From Mesorhizobium sp. B2-3-12 (GTDB lineage: Bacteria; Pseudomonadota; Alphaproteobacteria; Rhizobiales; Rhizobiaceae): a DNA stretch of 64,000 nt. Made by a program: the position numbers and the translations under genes. Below, piece after piece: positions 1 through 9,005 of the stretch (positions are counted from its first letter, which is position 1; each line of letters opens with the position of its first letter). Location of the stretch: NCBI RefSeq assembly GCF_006442205.1, contig NZ_VFVR01000013.1, positions 1-64,000 on the forward strand. The letters are read 5' to 3'. Under the pieces are notes generated by a model. The model did not search any database. It had not been told where the DNA came from and saw only the letters and a program-made list of their open reading frames with translations.

Positions 1-36
1 CTCGCACACCTGTTCGCGATGTCTCCGGTCCAAACA

Positions 37-165
37 CCCTTGTGGGAGAAGGTGGATCGGCGCGCAGCGCCGAGACGGTTGAGGGGTGCGCGAAGGATCG
101 GCGTCTTTGCCAAGCTGGAACACCCCTCATCCGTCGCCTTCGGCGACACCTTCTCCCACAAGGGG
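37..165. repeat. Inverted pair of intergenic repeat arms
   Basis: Two arms face each other: 37-54 reads CCCTTGTGGGAGAAGGTG and 147-165 is its reverse complement with one extra base. Homology continues inward to about 88 and back to 121, including GAGGGGTG facing CACCCCTC. The right arm ends just before the ribosome site of the debranching enzyme gene. Similar repeats are common between genes in Mesorhizobium genomes (recalled, not searched). It may fold as a long hairpin in a transcript coming from upstream. Confidence 0.65.
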
Positions 166-181
166 AGAAGGGGGAGACTGC

Positions 182-2179
182 ATGACAGCGCTCGGCGCCA
201 CCATCACTCCCGAAGGCATTCGTTTTGCCGCATGGTCTTCGTCGGCCCGCCGCCTCTGGGTCTCGATCTTCGACGAGCAGGGCAACCGCGAACGCGATCG
301 CCTTGAGCTGAAGCCGGAAGGCGACGGCGTGCACGCGCTCTTCGTCTCCGGCCTGGTCGAGGGCACGCGCTACGGCCTGCGTGCCGACGGCGACTATGCA
401 CCCGAGCGTGGGCTGTGGTTCGACCCCGACAAGCTGCTCGTCGATCCCTATGCAGTCGAAATCGACCGGCCTTACGCCTATCACTGGCGGCTCGCCGCGC
501 GGCGCAATGAGGGCGCCGACACCGCGTTGCTGATGCCCAAGACCGTGGCCAAGGCCTTGCCCACGGTTCCGACGACCCTGCCGCCACTGTTTCGTCCGGG
601 CGGCCTGATCTACGAACTGAACGTGCGCGCCTTCACCAGGCTGCATCCGGATGTGCCGCAAGAAATGCGCGGTACGATCGCCGCGCTTGCCCATCCGGCC
701 ATCATCGAGCACCTGCAAAAGCTCGGTGTTTCCGCCGTCGAACTGATGCCGGTGACGGCTTCGATCGACGAGCGGCATCTGCCGCCGCTCGGCCTGAGCA
801 ACGCCTGGGGCTACAATCCCGTTACCTTTATGGCGCTCGACCCGCGCCTCGCACCCGGCGGCCTGGCTGAATTGCGCGACACCGTTGCGGCGTTACGTCA
901 GGCTGGTATCGGCACCATTCTCGACCTCGTCTTCAACCATACGGGCGAAAGCGACCGGCTGGGACCAACGCTTTCGCTGCGTGGCCTCGACAACCAGGCC
1001 TACTATAGGCACCGGCAAGATGGCGGGCTGGTCAATGACACCGGCACCGGCAACACGATCGCCTGCGACCATCCGGTGGTGCGCGAAATGGCGCTCGACA
1101 CGCTCCGCCATTTCGTGCGCCAGGCCGGCGTCGACGGTTTCCGCTTCGACCTGGCGCCGGTGCTGGGCCGCGTCGATGGCGCCTTCGATCCGCAAGCACC
1201 TCTGCTCCAGGCCATCACCCATGATCCGGTGCTTGCCGACCGCGTGCTGATCGCCGAGCCTTGGGACATCGGGGCAAACGGCTATCAACTGGGCAATTTC
1301 CGGGCGCCATACCTGGAATGGAACGACCGCTACCGCGACGATGTCAGACGTTTCTGGCGCGGCGATGCCGGCATGGTGGGTGCTCTCGCCACGCGCCTTG
1401 CCGGTTCGTCCGACGTGTTCGACAGGGCAGGGGAGCCGGCAAGCCGTAGTGTGAACTTCATCGCCGCCCATGACGGCATGACGCTGGCCGACATCGTCGC
1501 CTATGAGCGCAAGCACAACGCGGCCAATGGCGAGCAGAACCGTGACGGCCATAACGAAAACCTGTCCTGGAACAATGGCGTCGAGGGTAAGGCGGACGAG
1601 GCGGCGATCAGCAAGGCGCGCTTCGACGACCAGTGCGCGCTGCTCGCCACTCTGTTCGCCTCGCGCGGCACCATCATGCTGACGGCAGGCGACGAGTTCG
1701 GCAGAACGCAGCAAGGCAACAACAATGCCTATGCGCAGGACAACGCCATCACCTGGCTCGACTGGGCGAGGCGGAGCCTCGAACTGGAGCAATATGTGTC
1801 GGCGCTTGCCGCGCTTCGGCGCGCGGTGCCCATGCTGTCGGATACGCGTTTCCTGACCGGGCAACCGTCAAATGCGTCCGACATCCCCGATGTCTCGTGG
1901 CTGAGCGAGACGGGCGCTCCGCTCGGCGAGACCGATTGGAACGACCCTGGCCGGCATCGTCTCGTCATGCTGCTTGGCGGCGAGGATGGCAGGCTTGCCG
2001 TCATGATTAATGGTGACCGCCGCCAATGCGTCTTCACCTTGCCGGCGCGAGATGGTTTCCAGTGGCGCCCGGCAATCGAGACGCAGGCGATCGACCTTCT
2101 GCGTCCGCTGCCGGGCCGTAGCGTCAATTTCATGATCGAGGGCCGGACCGGAAACGGTGGCGCCGGGAAGGGTTCGTAA
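182..2179 (+). CDS. glgX: Glycogen debranching enzyme GlgX
   Basis: Isoamylase-type GH13 enzyme of about 665 residues that hydrolyses alpha-1,6 branches of glycogen limit dextrin in the cytoplasm. An N-terminal beta-sandwich (CBM48-like) precedes the (beta/alpha)8 barrel. Catalytic signatures are visible: DGFRFD (nucleophile D323), LIAEPWD (acid/base E359) and AAHDG (D431), with LVFNHT upstream. I chose ATG 182 rather than in-frame starts further upstream because a purine-rich site (GGGGAGAAGGGGGAG) lies just before it and the upstream frame runs through an intergenic repeat. The stop overlaps the next start by one base (TAATG), indicating translational coupling with the alpha-glucosidase. 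Other glycogen genes may lie beyond the left edge. Confidence 0.93.
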   Translation: MTALGATITPEGIRFAAWSSSARRLWVSIFDEQGNRERDRLELKPEGDGVHALFVSGLVEGTRYGLRADGDYAPERGLWFDPDKLLVDPYAVEIDRPYAYHWRLAARRNEGADTALLMPKTVAKALPTVPTTLPPLFRPGGLIYELNVRAFTRLHPDVPQEMRGTIAALAHPAIIEHLQKLGVSAVELMPVTASIDERHLPPLGLSNAWGYNPVTFMALDPRLAPGGLAELRDTVAALRQAGIGTILDLVFNHTGESDRLGPTLSLRGLDNQAYYRHRQDGGLVNDTGTGNTIACDHPVVREMALDTLRHFVRQAGVDGFRFDLAPVLGRVDGAFDPQAPLLQAITHDPVLADRVLIAEPWDIGANGYQLGNFRAPYLEWNDRYRDDVRRFWRGDAGMVGALATRLAGSSDVFDRAGEPASRSVNFIAAHDGMTLADIVAYERKHNAANGEQNRDGHNENLSWNNGVEGKADEAAISKARFDDQCALLATLFASRGTIMLTAGDEFGRTQQGNNNAYAQDNAITWLDWARRSLELEQYVSALAALRRAVPMLSDTRFLTGQPSNASDIPDVSWLSETGAPLGETDWNDPGRHRLVMLLGGEDGRLAVMINGDRRQCVFTLPARDGFQWRPAIETQAIDLLRPLPGRSVNFMIEGRTGNGGAGKGS

Positions 2180-3810
2180 TGGCTGACGACAACGCCAGGC
2201 AGGGGGCCGAGTGGTGGCGAGGCTGCGTCATCTATCAGGTCTATCCACGCTCTTTCCAGGACACGACCGGCGACGGCAGCGGCGATCTCGGCGGCATCAC
2301 GTCAAGGCTCGCCCATATCGCCTCGCTCGGCGTCGACGCTGTCTGGCTGTCGCCCTTCTTCAAGTCGCCGATGGCCGACATGGGCTACGACGTGTCGAAT
2401 TATCGCGACGTCGACCCGATGTTCGGCACATTGGCGGATTTCGATGTGCTGATCGCCGAGGCGCACCGGCTCGGCCTGAAAATCATCATCGACCAGGTGC
2501 TGTCGCATTCATCCGACAAGCATGAATGGTTCATCGAAAGCCGCGCCAGCCGCGACAACGCCAAGGCCGACTGGTACGTCTGGGCCGACGCCAGGCCTGA
2601 CGGTGGCGCGCCCAACAATTGGCTATCGGTCTTCGGGGGGCCATCCTGGGAGTGGGACGCGACCCGCCGGCAATATTACATGCACAATTTCCTCGCCGCT
2701 CAACCGGACCTGAACTTCCACAATCTGGAGGTCCAGGACGCGTTGCTGGACACGGTGCGGTTCTGGCTCGATCGCGGTGTCGACGGTTTTCGGCTGGATA
2801 CGGTCAACTACTATGTCCACGACCGCTGGCTGCGCGGCAATCCGCCCTTGGCCTCGAGCGTCGCCGGCACCAACACGGAAACCAACACCTACCTCTATCA
2901 AGAGCATCTGTTCGACAAGACGCAGCCCGAGAACCTGGCCTTCCTGCGGCGCTTTCGTGCGTTGCTCGACGAATATGACGACCGCGCCGCCGTCGGCGAG
3001 ATCGGCGATGAAGGCCGCTCGCTGCAGACGCTCGCCGCCTACACCTCCGGCGGCGACAAGCTTCAGATGAGCTACACGTTCGACCTGCTCGGCTCGCAAT
3101 TTTCGGCCGCGCATGTGCGCGGCTGCGTCGAGGCCTTCGAAAGCGCGGTTGTCGATGGCTGGGTCTGCTGGGCGTTTTCCAACCATGACGTGGTGCGCCA
3201 TGTCAGCCGCTGGACGCGGCCGGATGGCGATCCCGACGCCGTGGCCAGATTCTCGATCCTGTTGCTGTCTTGCCTGCGGGGTTCGATCTGCCTCTACCAG
3301 GGCGAGGAGCTCGGCCTTGAGGAGGCGGAGCTTGCCTATGAGGATCTGCGCGATCCTGTCGGCATCCGTTTCTGGCCGGGCGTGAAGGGCAGGGATGGTT
3401 GCCGCACGCCGATGGTCTGGGAGGCCGGCGCCGACAATGCGGGCTTTTCCACCGCAAAACCATGGCTGCCTGTGCCGGCAAGCCATCGCGCCCGGGCAGT
3501 CGATGTGCAGAACGGCGAGGAGCAATCCGTGCTGTCCGCCTATCGCTCGGCGCTCGCCTTGCGCAGGCGGCATCCGGCGCTGATCAGCGGTTCGATCCGC
3601 TTTCTCGACGCTGAAGGCGACGTGCTCGCCTTCATCCGCGAAAATGGCGGGGAGAGGCTGCTGTGTGTCTTCAATTTCGCGGGGGAACCGGTGACTTGGC
3701 GAGTACCCGCGGATGTCGGAAGTGTCGCCGCAACCATAGCCGGCGCCGCTGTCGGGGACAGCGAGGTCTCACTGCCAACGCTGGGCTGTTTCCTCGGTCA
3801 GGTCGGCTGA
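2179..3810 (+). CDS. Alpha-glucosidase, GH13 family
   Basis: Cytoplasmic GH13 enzyme of 543 residues in the oligo-1,6-glucosidase/alpha-glucosidase group, expected to release glucose from short alpha-glucans or maltose-type disaccharides. The N terminus has the usual WWRGCVIYQVYPRSF start and GDGSGDLGGI strand. Catalytic residues fit the family: D207 in DGFRLD, E274 in AVGEIGDEG and D337 in FSNHDVVRH. Coupled by a one-base overlap to glgX, so it probably acts on products of glycogen debranching. Exact specificity (maltose, sucrose, trehalose, isomaltose) cannot be read from the sequence; rhizobial AglA is a plausible relative. Confidence 0.88.
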   Translation: MADDNARQGAEWWRGCVIYQVYPRSFQDTTGDGSGDLGGITSRLAHIASLGVDAVWLSPFFKSPMADMGYDVSNYRDVDPMFGTLADFDVLIAEAHRLGLKIIIDQVLSHSSDKHEWFIESRASRDNAKADWYVWADARPDGGAPNNWLSVFGGPSWEWDATRRQYYMHNFLAAQPDLNFHNLEVQDALLDTVRFWLDRGVDGFRLDTVNYYVHDRWLRGNPPLASSVAGTNTETNTYLYQEHLFDKTQPENLAFLRRFRALLDEYDDRAAVGEIGDEGRSLQTLAAYTSGGDKLQMSYTFDLLGSQFSAAHVRGCVEAFESAVVDGWVCWAFSNHDVVRHVSRWTRPDGDPDAVARFSILLLSCLRGSICLYQGEELGLEEAELAYEDLRDPVGIRFWPGVKGRDGCRTPMVWEAGADNAGFSTAKPWLPVPASHRARAVDVQNGEEQSVLSAYRSALALRRRHPALISGSIRFLDAEGDVLAFIRENGGERLLCVFNFAGEPVTWRVPADVGSVAATIAGAAVGDSEVSLPTLGCFLGQVG

Positions 3811-3825
3811 CCGGTCTCTCAGGTT

Positions 3826-5595
3826 CTACTGGACGAGCACCGCCCGCCCGCAGGTCGCCCCGGTGACGCGCACGTCGGCCTGGCCGACACCGACGCCAAG
3901 TGCCGACAACACATTGTAGAGCAAGTCGTCAACGGGCGCTGTTACAGTGTTGAGCAGAGCCACCACCGCCGGTTTGACAGCTCCGAGCAGGGCGGTCAGA
4001 TCGATGCCCAAACCAAGCGCATTGACCGAAAGCGACAGGTTGTTGATCAGCGACGTGGTGAGCGACTGCGAGATGTTTCGCGTCGAAACGGTCTTGATCG
4101 TCTTGTTGGCGATGTCGGTCGCGTTGAATGTCAGGGTCTGCGGGCTGTTGTTGGTGATCGCGGTGGCGGCCGAACCCGTCACCTGGATCAGCGGGATGTT
4201 GATCAACAACAGCTTCAGGCTCACATCGGCGATGTTCGCATCAGTGAAAGTCTGGGGGTGGCTAAAATCGGCGAAGCCGGAGGGGTTGTTGCTGTTGGCC
4301 AGGTTCAACTGGGCAATGCCGGGGTGCGCGGCGATGGAGACGTTGATGCTGGATGGCCCTGTCGGGCAACTTATGTCGGTCAGCTTGGCCTCGGCATAGG
4401 CGACTTCCACATTGAGCGGCAGATTGACGGCCAGCAGACTGATGCCGCCGCCGAGGCCGGGCGTGCCGATACCGACGGAGGCCGTAAGTTTGATGCGCGT
4501 CTGGGCGGTCCGAACCACGGAGCCGATACCGTCGATCGCCAGCCAGGGCGAGGATTGCATCGGTTCGCCGATGGCGATGTCGAGTTTGGTGGAGAGCAAT
4601 CCCGGGACGGTGGCGCCGAGATCGACCGCGGCCTGGTTGGTGCCGTTGGCCAGCACGGCCGCCGCGGTCAGCATTCCCATGGCGCTTGCATCGACGCCGA
4701 GGCCGGTCGGCTGTTGTCCGAGGCCCAGGCTGCCGACGGATCCGAGGTCGACAAGGCTGCTGAGCGGGATCTTGACGGTGCTGGTAGACTTGGAGGCGAT
4801 CGTCTGCAGGGCGACCTTTGCCGTGTTGCCGAGGCCGGGAACATTGGCCATGGCGGTGGCGATCTGGCCGACAGTCGCCTTCGAGGCCAGAACGTCCGAA
4901 TAGGTGCCGGCCGTGATGTTCAGTTGCGTGCCCAGCGCACTGATGAAGGAAAGCACGCTGACATCCGCCGAGACCAGCCCGTTGTAGTCCATGACGCTGA
5001 GCGAGATGTTGCCGCCGAGAAGTCCGCTCAAAAGTGCGTTGAGAATGCCGCCATTGACACTGAGCAGTCTCGATCCGACCGAGAATGTCGCCTGCGGCGT
5101 ATTGCTGGCGATGGCTTGGGTGCCGATGACCGGCGTGGGGATCAGCGAGCTGGCGAAATAGCGGTTGGGGATCTTCGCCAAAGTAACCCGGACGGCATTG
5201 TAGGGCGTCACGCCCGCCTGGAAGCGCTGGCTGACATTGGCGGTGGATGCGGCATATCGGCCTTGCGTGACCGTCACCACGGTTTTGCCGACGGCCGGGG
5301 CGATGGTCTGACCCGAAGCTTGAACGACGACGCCCGGCATGCCGTTGTCGGTGAGGGTGGTGACTACGGCCGTGTTGACGTTGTTGATGTTCGAAGCGGC
5401 GGTGATCGCGGCCAGGTCCACCATCGCCTGGGCCTCCCGGCGCTCGGTGTAGATGGAACCTTCGTCAATGGCCACCGCGGCCAGCGCCAACGCAACCGGC
5501 GCGCTCAATGCGGTCATAACGGCGAAGTTCGCCTTCCGGTCTCCGATCATCGCCCATGCAAGCCGGCCGATGCCCTTGCCCGCGCGCTGCTGCAT
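3826..5595 (-). CDS. TadG-like pilus assembly/surface protein
   Basis: Protein of 589 residues with an N-terminal membrane segment (about residues 14-36, FAVMTALSAPVALALAAVA) followed by the TadE/TadG-like stretch with ERREAQAMVDLAAITAAS. The rest is a large, Ala/Val/Gly/Thr-rich extracytoplasmic region. The family (Flp pilus assembly TadG-like) usually belongs to tight-adherence pilus loci. I chose ATG 5595 because it overlaps the upstream TadE-like stop by one base (TGATG); the frame further upstream overlaps that gene. No other tad genes (secretin, ATPase, Flp pilin) are nearby, so the pair is outside a tad cluster and its partner machinery is unknown. Confidence 0.8.
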   Translation of the reverse strand: MQQRAGKGIGRLAWAMIGDRKANFAVMTALSAPVALALAAVAIDEGSIYTERREAQAMVDLAAITAASNINNVNTAVVTTLTDNGMPGVVVQASGQTIAPAVGKTVVTVTQGRYAASTANVSQRFQAGVTPYNAVRVTLAKIPNRYFASSLIPTPVIGTQAIASNTPQATFSVGSRLLSVNGGILNALLSGLLGGNISLSVMDYNGLVSADVSVLSFISALGTQLNITAGTYSDVLASKATVGQIATAMANVPGLGNTAKVALQTIASKSTSTVKIPLSSLVDLGSVGSLGLGQQPTGLGVDASAMGMLTAAAVLANGTNQAAVDLGATVPGLLSTKLDIAIGEPMQSSPWLAIDGIGSVVRTAQTRIKLTASVGIGTPGLGGGISLLAVNLPLNVEVAYAEAKLTDISCPTGPSSINVSIAAHPGIAQLNLANSNNPSGFADFSHPQTFTDANIADVSLKLLLINIPLIQVTGSAATAITNNSPQTLTFNATDIANKTIKTVSTRNISQSLTTSLINNLSLSVNALGLGIDLTALLGAVKPAVVALLNTVTAPVDDLLYNVLSALGVGVGQADVRVTGATCGRAVLVQ

Positions 5596-6041
5596 CAGAT
5601 ACCCCCGACCCTGATCGTTGACTGACGCCTGATGGTCGTCCCCGGCATGGCTACGCCCGGGAACAGATTCCAGATGGGCAGGTTGCGGGCGTCGTATGAG
5701 ACCGACACCACGAACTGGCTTCCGTCGGCCACGCTGTCGTTGGCCTGATAGGTCAGTTTGCTGGCGTCCACGAAGGGATAGCCGCCAGCGTTGTTGGTGA
5801 GATAGCTGGCCACGAGCGTCTGCCGCTCGGTCTGGTTCACCCCGGCAATAGCCGTCCGGGCGGCGTCGGCTGCAATTTGCTGGATCGAGTTGGCGGCGCC
5901 AAAATAGATGCCATATGCAACCATACCGAGCAAAAGAAGCATGAAGATCGGCGATAGCAAGGCGAATTCGATCGCTGAAGTTCCCGAATTGTCTGTTCGG
6001 AACTGCCGCCTTTGAGCCTTGGAAGTGAGGTTGTGAACCAT
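5595..6041 (-). CDS. TadE-like pseudopilin-related protein
   Basis: Protein of 148 residues with the TadE signature: a basic N terminus, then SGTSAIEFALLSPIFMLLLL as the single membrane helix (about residues 19-45). A periplasmic domain follows. TadE-like proteins are prepilin-like components processed by a prepilin peptidase in Flp/Tad systems. ATG 6041 gives MVHNL; an in-frame start 17 codons upstream is possible but adds a non-conserved extension. First gene of a two-gene unit with the TadG-like gene, whose start overlaps this stop. Confidence 0.8.
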   Translation of the reverse strand: MVHNLTSKAQRRQFRTDNSGTSAIEFALLSPIFMLLLLGMVAYGIYFGAANSIQQIAADAARTAIAGVNQTERQTLVASYLTNNAGGYPFVDASKLTYQANDSVADGSQFVVSVSYDARNLPIWNLFPGVAMPGTTIRRQSTIRVGGI

Positions 6042-6154
6042 GGCCCCAACATGCCCAAGTTCGCATGCAGAAAGCGAAAACCCTAGGCACAACCAAAAGG
6101 TGTGGTCGATTGAAAATGAGTCCCTAATTTAGCGGTTGCTATCTCGGCAAGAGG

Positions 6155-6173
6155 GATTGACTTAGGGTCAATC
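6155..6173. promoter_or_regulatory. Inverted repeat upstream of oppA
   Basis: GATTGAC-TTAGG-GTCAATC, a perfect 7+7 inverted repeat with a 5-base spacer. It lies about 150 bases upstream of oppA and 115 bases upstream of the divergent TadE-like gene. Its size suits a dimeric regulator site, but no regulator is identified. This intergenic region (6042-6324) holds no gene that I can support. Confidence 0.4.
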
Positions 6174-6324
6174 AGTACTCGGTTGAAAAGAGCTTACCTC
6201 CTGTCTAGTCTCCTGCCACCAGCCGCCGGAGGGAACCGACGGCACGCCCAAAGGAGCCAGACATCGGTTCCGGGGCGTCAACACGCAAAGGCGCGCCGAT
6301 GGCAGCGCCGACAGGGAGAACTTC

Positions 6325-7917
6325 ATGCTGAAAAACATGTTGAGGGCGACGGTATTCGCCACGACCATGACCTTGGCTGCCGGCACATTCTTGACGCCGG
6401 CCTTTGCCGAGACGGTCTATAACAGGGGCACCGCCGCTGAATCGGAATCGGTCGACCCGCACAAAACCTCGACGGTCTATGAAGCCAACGTGCTGCGTGA
6501 CCTGTTCCAGGGACTGGTCATGCAGGACGAGAAGGCCAACCTCATCCCGGGCGCAGCTGAAAGCTGGACGGTATCGGATGACGGTACGGTCTATACCTTC
6601 AAGCTGCGCAAGGACGGCATGTGGTCGGATGGCAGCCCGGTGACGGCGGACGACTTCGTCTACGCCTTCCACCGGCTGGAGGATCCGGCGACCGGCGCCG
6701 AATATGCCTCGATGCTGTATCCGGTGAAGGGTGCGGAGGACGTCAACACCAAGAAGGGCAAGCCCGAGGACATGGGAGTCAAGGCGATCGACGCCAACAC
6801 CCTGGAAGTGACCCTGAAGGCGCCGACGCCTTACTTCCTGGAGATGCTGACCCACCAGGCGACCTATCCGGTCAGCAAAGCCTCGATCGAGAAGCTCGGC
6901 GCCGACTGGATCAAGCCCGGCAATCTTGTCTCGAACGGCGCCTATACGCTGGCCGAATGGGTTCCCAACGACCACATGAAACTGGTCAAGAATCCGAAGT
7001 TCTGGGACGCCGCGACCGTAAAGTTCGACGTCGTCAACTACATTCCGACCGAGGACCGCTCGTCGGCGATGAAGCGCTTCGAGGCCGGCGAACTCGACAG
7101 CTATGACGATCTGCCGACCGAACAGCTGGCCGACCTCAAGACCAAGTTCGGCGATCAGATCCATGTCGGTCCCTATCTCGGCACCTACTATTATGCGATC
7201 AAGACGGACAAGGCGCCGTGGAACAATCCCGAGCTGCGCAACGCCATCTCGATGGCGATCGACCGCGACTTCATCGCCGAGAAGGTCTGGCAGAATTCGA
7301 TGCTGCCCGGCTATTCGATGGTGCCTCCCGGCATCGAGGGCTACACGCCCGCAATGGCCAAATACGCCGACATGCCGCAAATCGACCGTGAGGACGCGGC
7401 CAAGAAGATCCTCGAGAAGCTCGGCTACACGCCCGAGCACCCGCTGAAGATGGAAATCCGCTACAACACCTCGGAAAACCACAAGAACACCGCCGTGGCC
7501 ATCCAGGAACAGTTGAAGCCGCTCGGCGTCGACGTCACGCTGCTCAACACCGACACCAAGACGCACTACTCCTTCCTCGAGCAGAAGGGCGACTATGACG
7601 TGGCGCGTGCCGCCTGGATCGCCGACTACAAGGATCCGGAAACCTTCCTCGGCATCACGCGCAAGGCCAGCGGCAACAATTATTCGAACTACAACAGCCC
7701 AGCCTACGAAGCGGCAATGGACAAGGCTGCTGCCGCCGGCGGCAAGCCTGAAGAGCGCATGAAGGACCTCTCCGAGGCCGAGCGTATCCTCATCGACGAC
7801 GTCGGCCAGATTCCGCTTCTCTACTACAGCTATCACGACATCGTTTCCTCGAAGCTGCATGGCTTCGTCGACAATGTGATGGACGTGCATCCGTCGCGCT
7901 TCGTCAGCAAGGACTGA
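6325..7917 (+). CDS. oppA: Oligopeptide ABC transporter, substrate-binding protein
   Basis: Periplasmic solute-binding protein family 5 (OppA/DppA type), 530 residues. A clear Sec signal (MLKNMLRATVFATTM followed by LAAGTFLTPAFA) should be cleaved after AFA. Family features include the ESVDPHKT start of the mature protein, LIPGAAESWTVSDDGTVYTF and the central DRDFIAEKVWQ region. A GGGAGAA site lies before ATG 6325. It heads a five-component importer completed by two permeases and a fused ATPase. Family assignment is firm; the peptide specificity (oligopeptide, dipeptide, murein peptide) is not. Confidence 0.92.
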   Translation: MLKNMLRATVFATTMTLAAGTFLTPAFAETVYNRGTAAESESVDPHKTSTVYEANVLRDLFQGLVMQDEKANLIPGAAESWTVSDDGTVYTFKLRKDGMWSDGSPVTADDFVYAFHRLEDPATGAEYASMLYPVKGAEDVNTKKGKPEDMGVKAIDANTLEVTLKAPTPYFLEMLTHQATYPVSKASIEKLGADWIKPGNLVSNGAYTLAEWVPNDHMKLVKNPKFWDAATVKFDVVNYIPTEDRSSAMKRFEAGELDSYDDLPTEQLADLKTKFGDQIHVGPYLGTYYYAIKTDKAPWNNPELRNAISMAIDRDFIAEKVWQNSMLPGYSMVPPGIEGYTPAMAKYADMPQIDREDAAKKILEKLGYTPEHPLKMEIRYNTSENHKNTAVAIQEQLKPLGVDVTLLNTDTKTHYSFLEQKGDYDVARAAWIADYKDPETFLGITRKASGNNYSNYNSPAYEAAMDKAAAAGGKPEERMKDLSEAERILIDDVGQIPLLYYSYHDIVSSKLHGFVDNVMDVHPSRFVSKD

Positions 7918-7927
7918 TCCCGGCCAA

Positions 7928-7955
7928 GCCGCCGCGCCCCTCAGGGCGCGGCGGC
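7928..7955 (+). promoter_or_regulatory. Strong stem-loop between oppA and oppB
   Basis: A perfect 12-bp, all-GC stem (GCCGCCGCGCCC, loop CTCA, then its complement) starts 11 bases after the oppA stop. There is no U tract, so it is not a classical terminator. Such stem-loops often stabilise the binding-protein mRNA and lower permease expression; that role is inferred here. Confidence 0.6.
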
Positions 7956-8081
7956 GCTGGTTTGCCATCGCATCGGCCCGGGAAGCGGAATCGAATTTTC
8001 GGAACATCCGGTGCGAAGATTTGAAGGCTGGAGCGCAATCGTCCGACTGGACCGGCGTGCTCTGGATCAAGCGGGGCACCG

Positions 8082-9005
8082 ATGCTGCGATATGTATTCC
8101 GGCGGCTTTTGACCGCCATCCCGACGCTGTTCGTCATCGTGACGATGGCGTTCTTCCTGATGCGCGTGGCGCCCGGCGGCCCGTTCAACCAGGAGCGGGG
8201 CCTTAGCCCCGAGATCAAGGCCAACCTCGAAGCCCAGTTCGGCCTCAACGATCCGCTCTGGCTGCAATATGTCCATTATCTCGGCAATCTGCTGCGCGGC
8301 AATTTCGGCCCCAGCTACAACATGCCGGATTTCACCGTCACCGAACTGTTTGCCAAGGGCCTGCCGATTTCCGTCCAGCTCGGTGCCTCGGCGCTGATCC
8401 TGGCCCTGCTGCTCGGCAGCGTGCTCGGCACCATCGCCGCGCTCAACCAGAACAAGCTTGGCGACTATACGGTGATTGCCCTGGCGACCGCCGGCAGCAC
8501 CATCCCCACTTTCGTCATCGCGCCGGTGATCCAGCTCCTGTTCGGGCTGACCTGGAGGCTGTTGCCGATCGGCGGCTGGGGCGACGGCGCCTTTATCAAC
8601 AAGGTCGGCCCGGTGCTGACGCTTGCCTTGCCGCAGATCGCCATCGTCGCCCGCCTCATGCGCGGCTCCATGATCGAATCGCTGCGGTCCCATCATATCC
8701 GCACCGCGCGCGCGCTTGGCCTCTCCGACTGGTCGGTTGTGGTCAAGCATGCGCTGCGCGGCGCCATCCTGCCCATCGTCTCCTTCACCGGTCCGGCGGC
8801 GGCGGCGCTGCTGACGGGTTCCGTCATCGTCGAGACGATTTTCTCCATTCCGGGCGTCGGCCGTTATTTCGTCGATGCCGCGCTCAACCGCGACTACACG
8901 CTGGTCATGGGAACGGTGGTGGTGATCGCCATCTTCACCATCGTCTTCAACCTGATGGTCGACGTCATGTACGCGGTCGTCGACCCGAGGGTGCGCTATG
9001 ACTGA
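8082..9005 (+). CDS. oppB: Oligopeptide ABC transporter permease OppB
   Basis: Inner-membrane permease of 307 residues with the standard OppB/DppB layout: one N-terminal helix (LLTAIPTLFVIVTMAFFLM), a periplasmic stretch (AQFGLNDPLWLQYVHYL), then the BPD_transp_1 core. The ATPase-contact EAA loop is visible as HIRTARALGLSDWSVVVKHALR. It follows oppA after 164 bases containing a strong hairpin. Its 3' end overlaps oppC by 8 bases, so the two permeases are translationally coupled. Confidence 0.93.
   Translation: MLRYVFRRLLTAIPTLFVIVTMAFFLMRVAPGGPFNQERGLSPEIKANLEAQFGLNDPLWLQYVHYLGNLLRGNFGPSYNMPDFTVTELFAKGLPISVQLGASALILALLLGSVLGTIAALNQNKLGDYTVIALATAGSTIPTFVIAPVIQLLFGLTWRLLPIGGWGDGAFINKVGPVLTLALPQIAIVARLMRGSMIESLRSHHIRTARALGLSDWSVVVKHALRGAILPIVSFTGPAAAALLTGSVIVETIFSIPGVGRYFVDAALNRDYTLVMGTVVVIAIFTIVFNLMVDVMYAVVDPRVRYD

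Noticed and set aside
7928..7955. Intrinsic terminator after oppA
   Set aside because: No U tract follows the stem, and oppB-oppC-oppDF must be expressed with oppA; kept as an mRNA-processing or stabilising hairpin.
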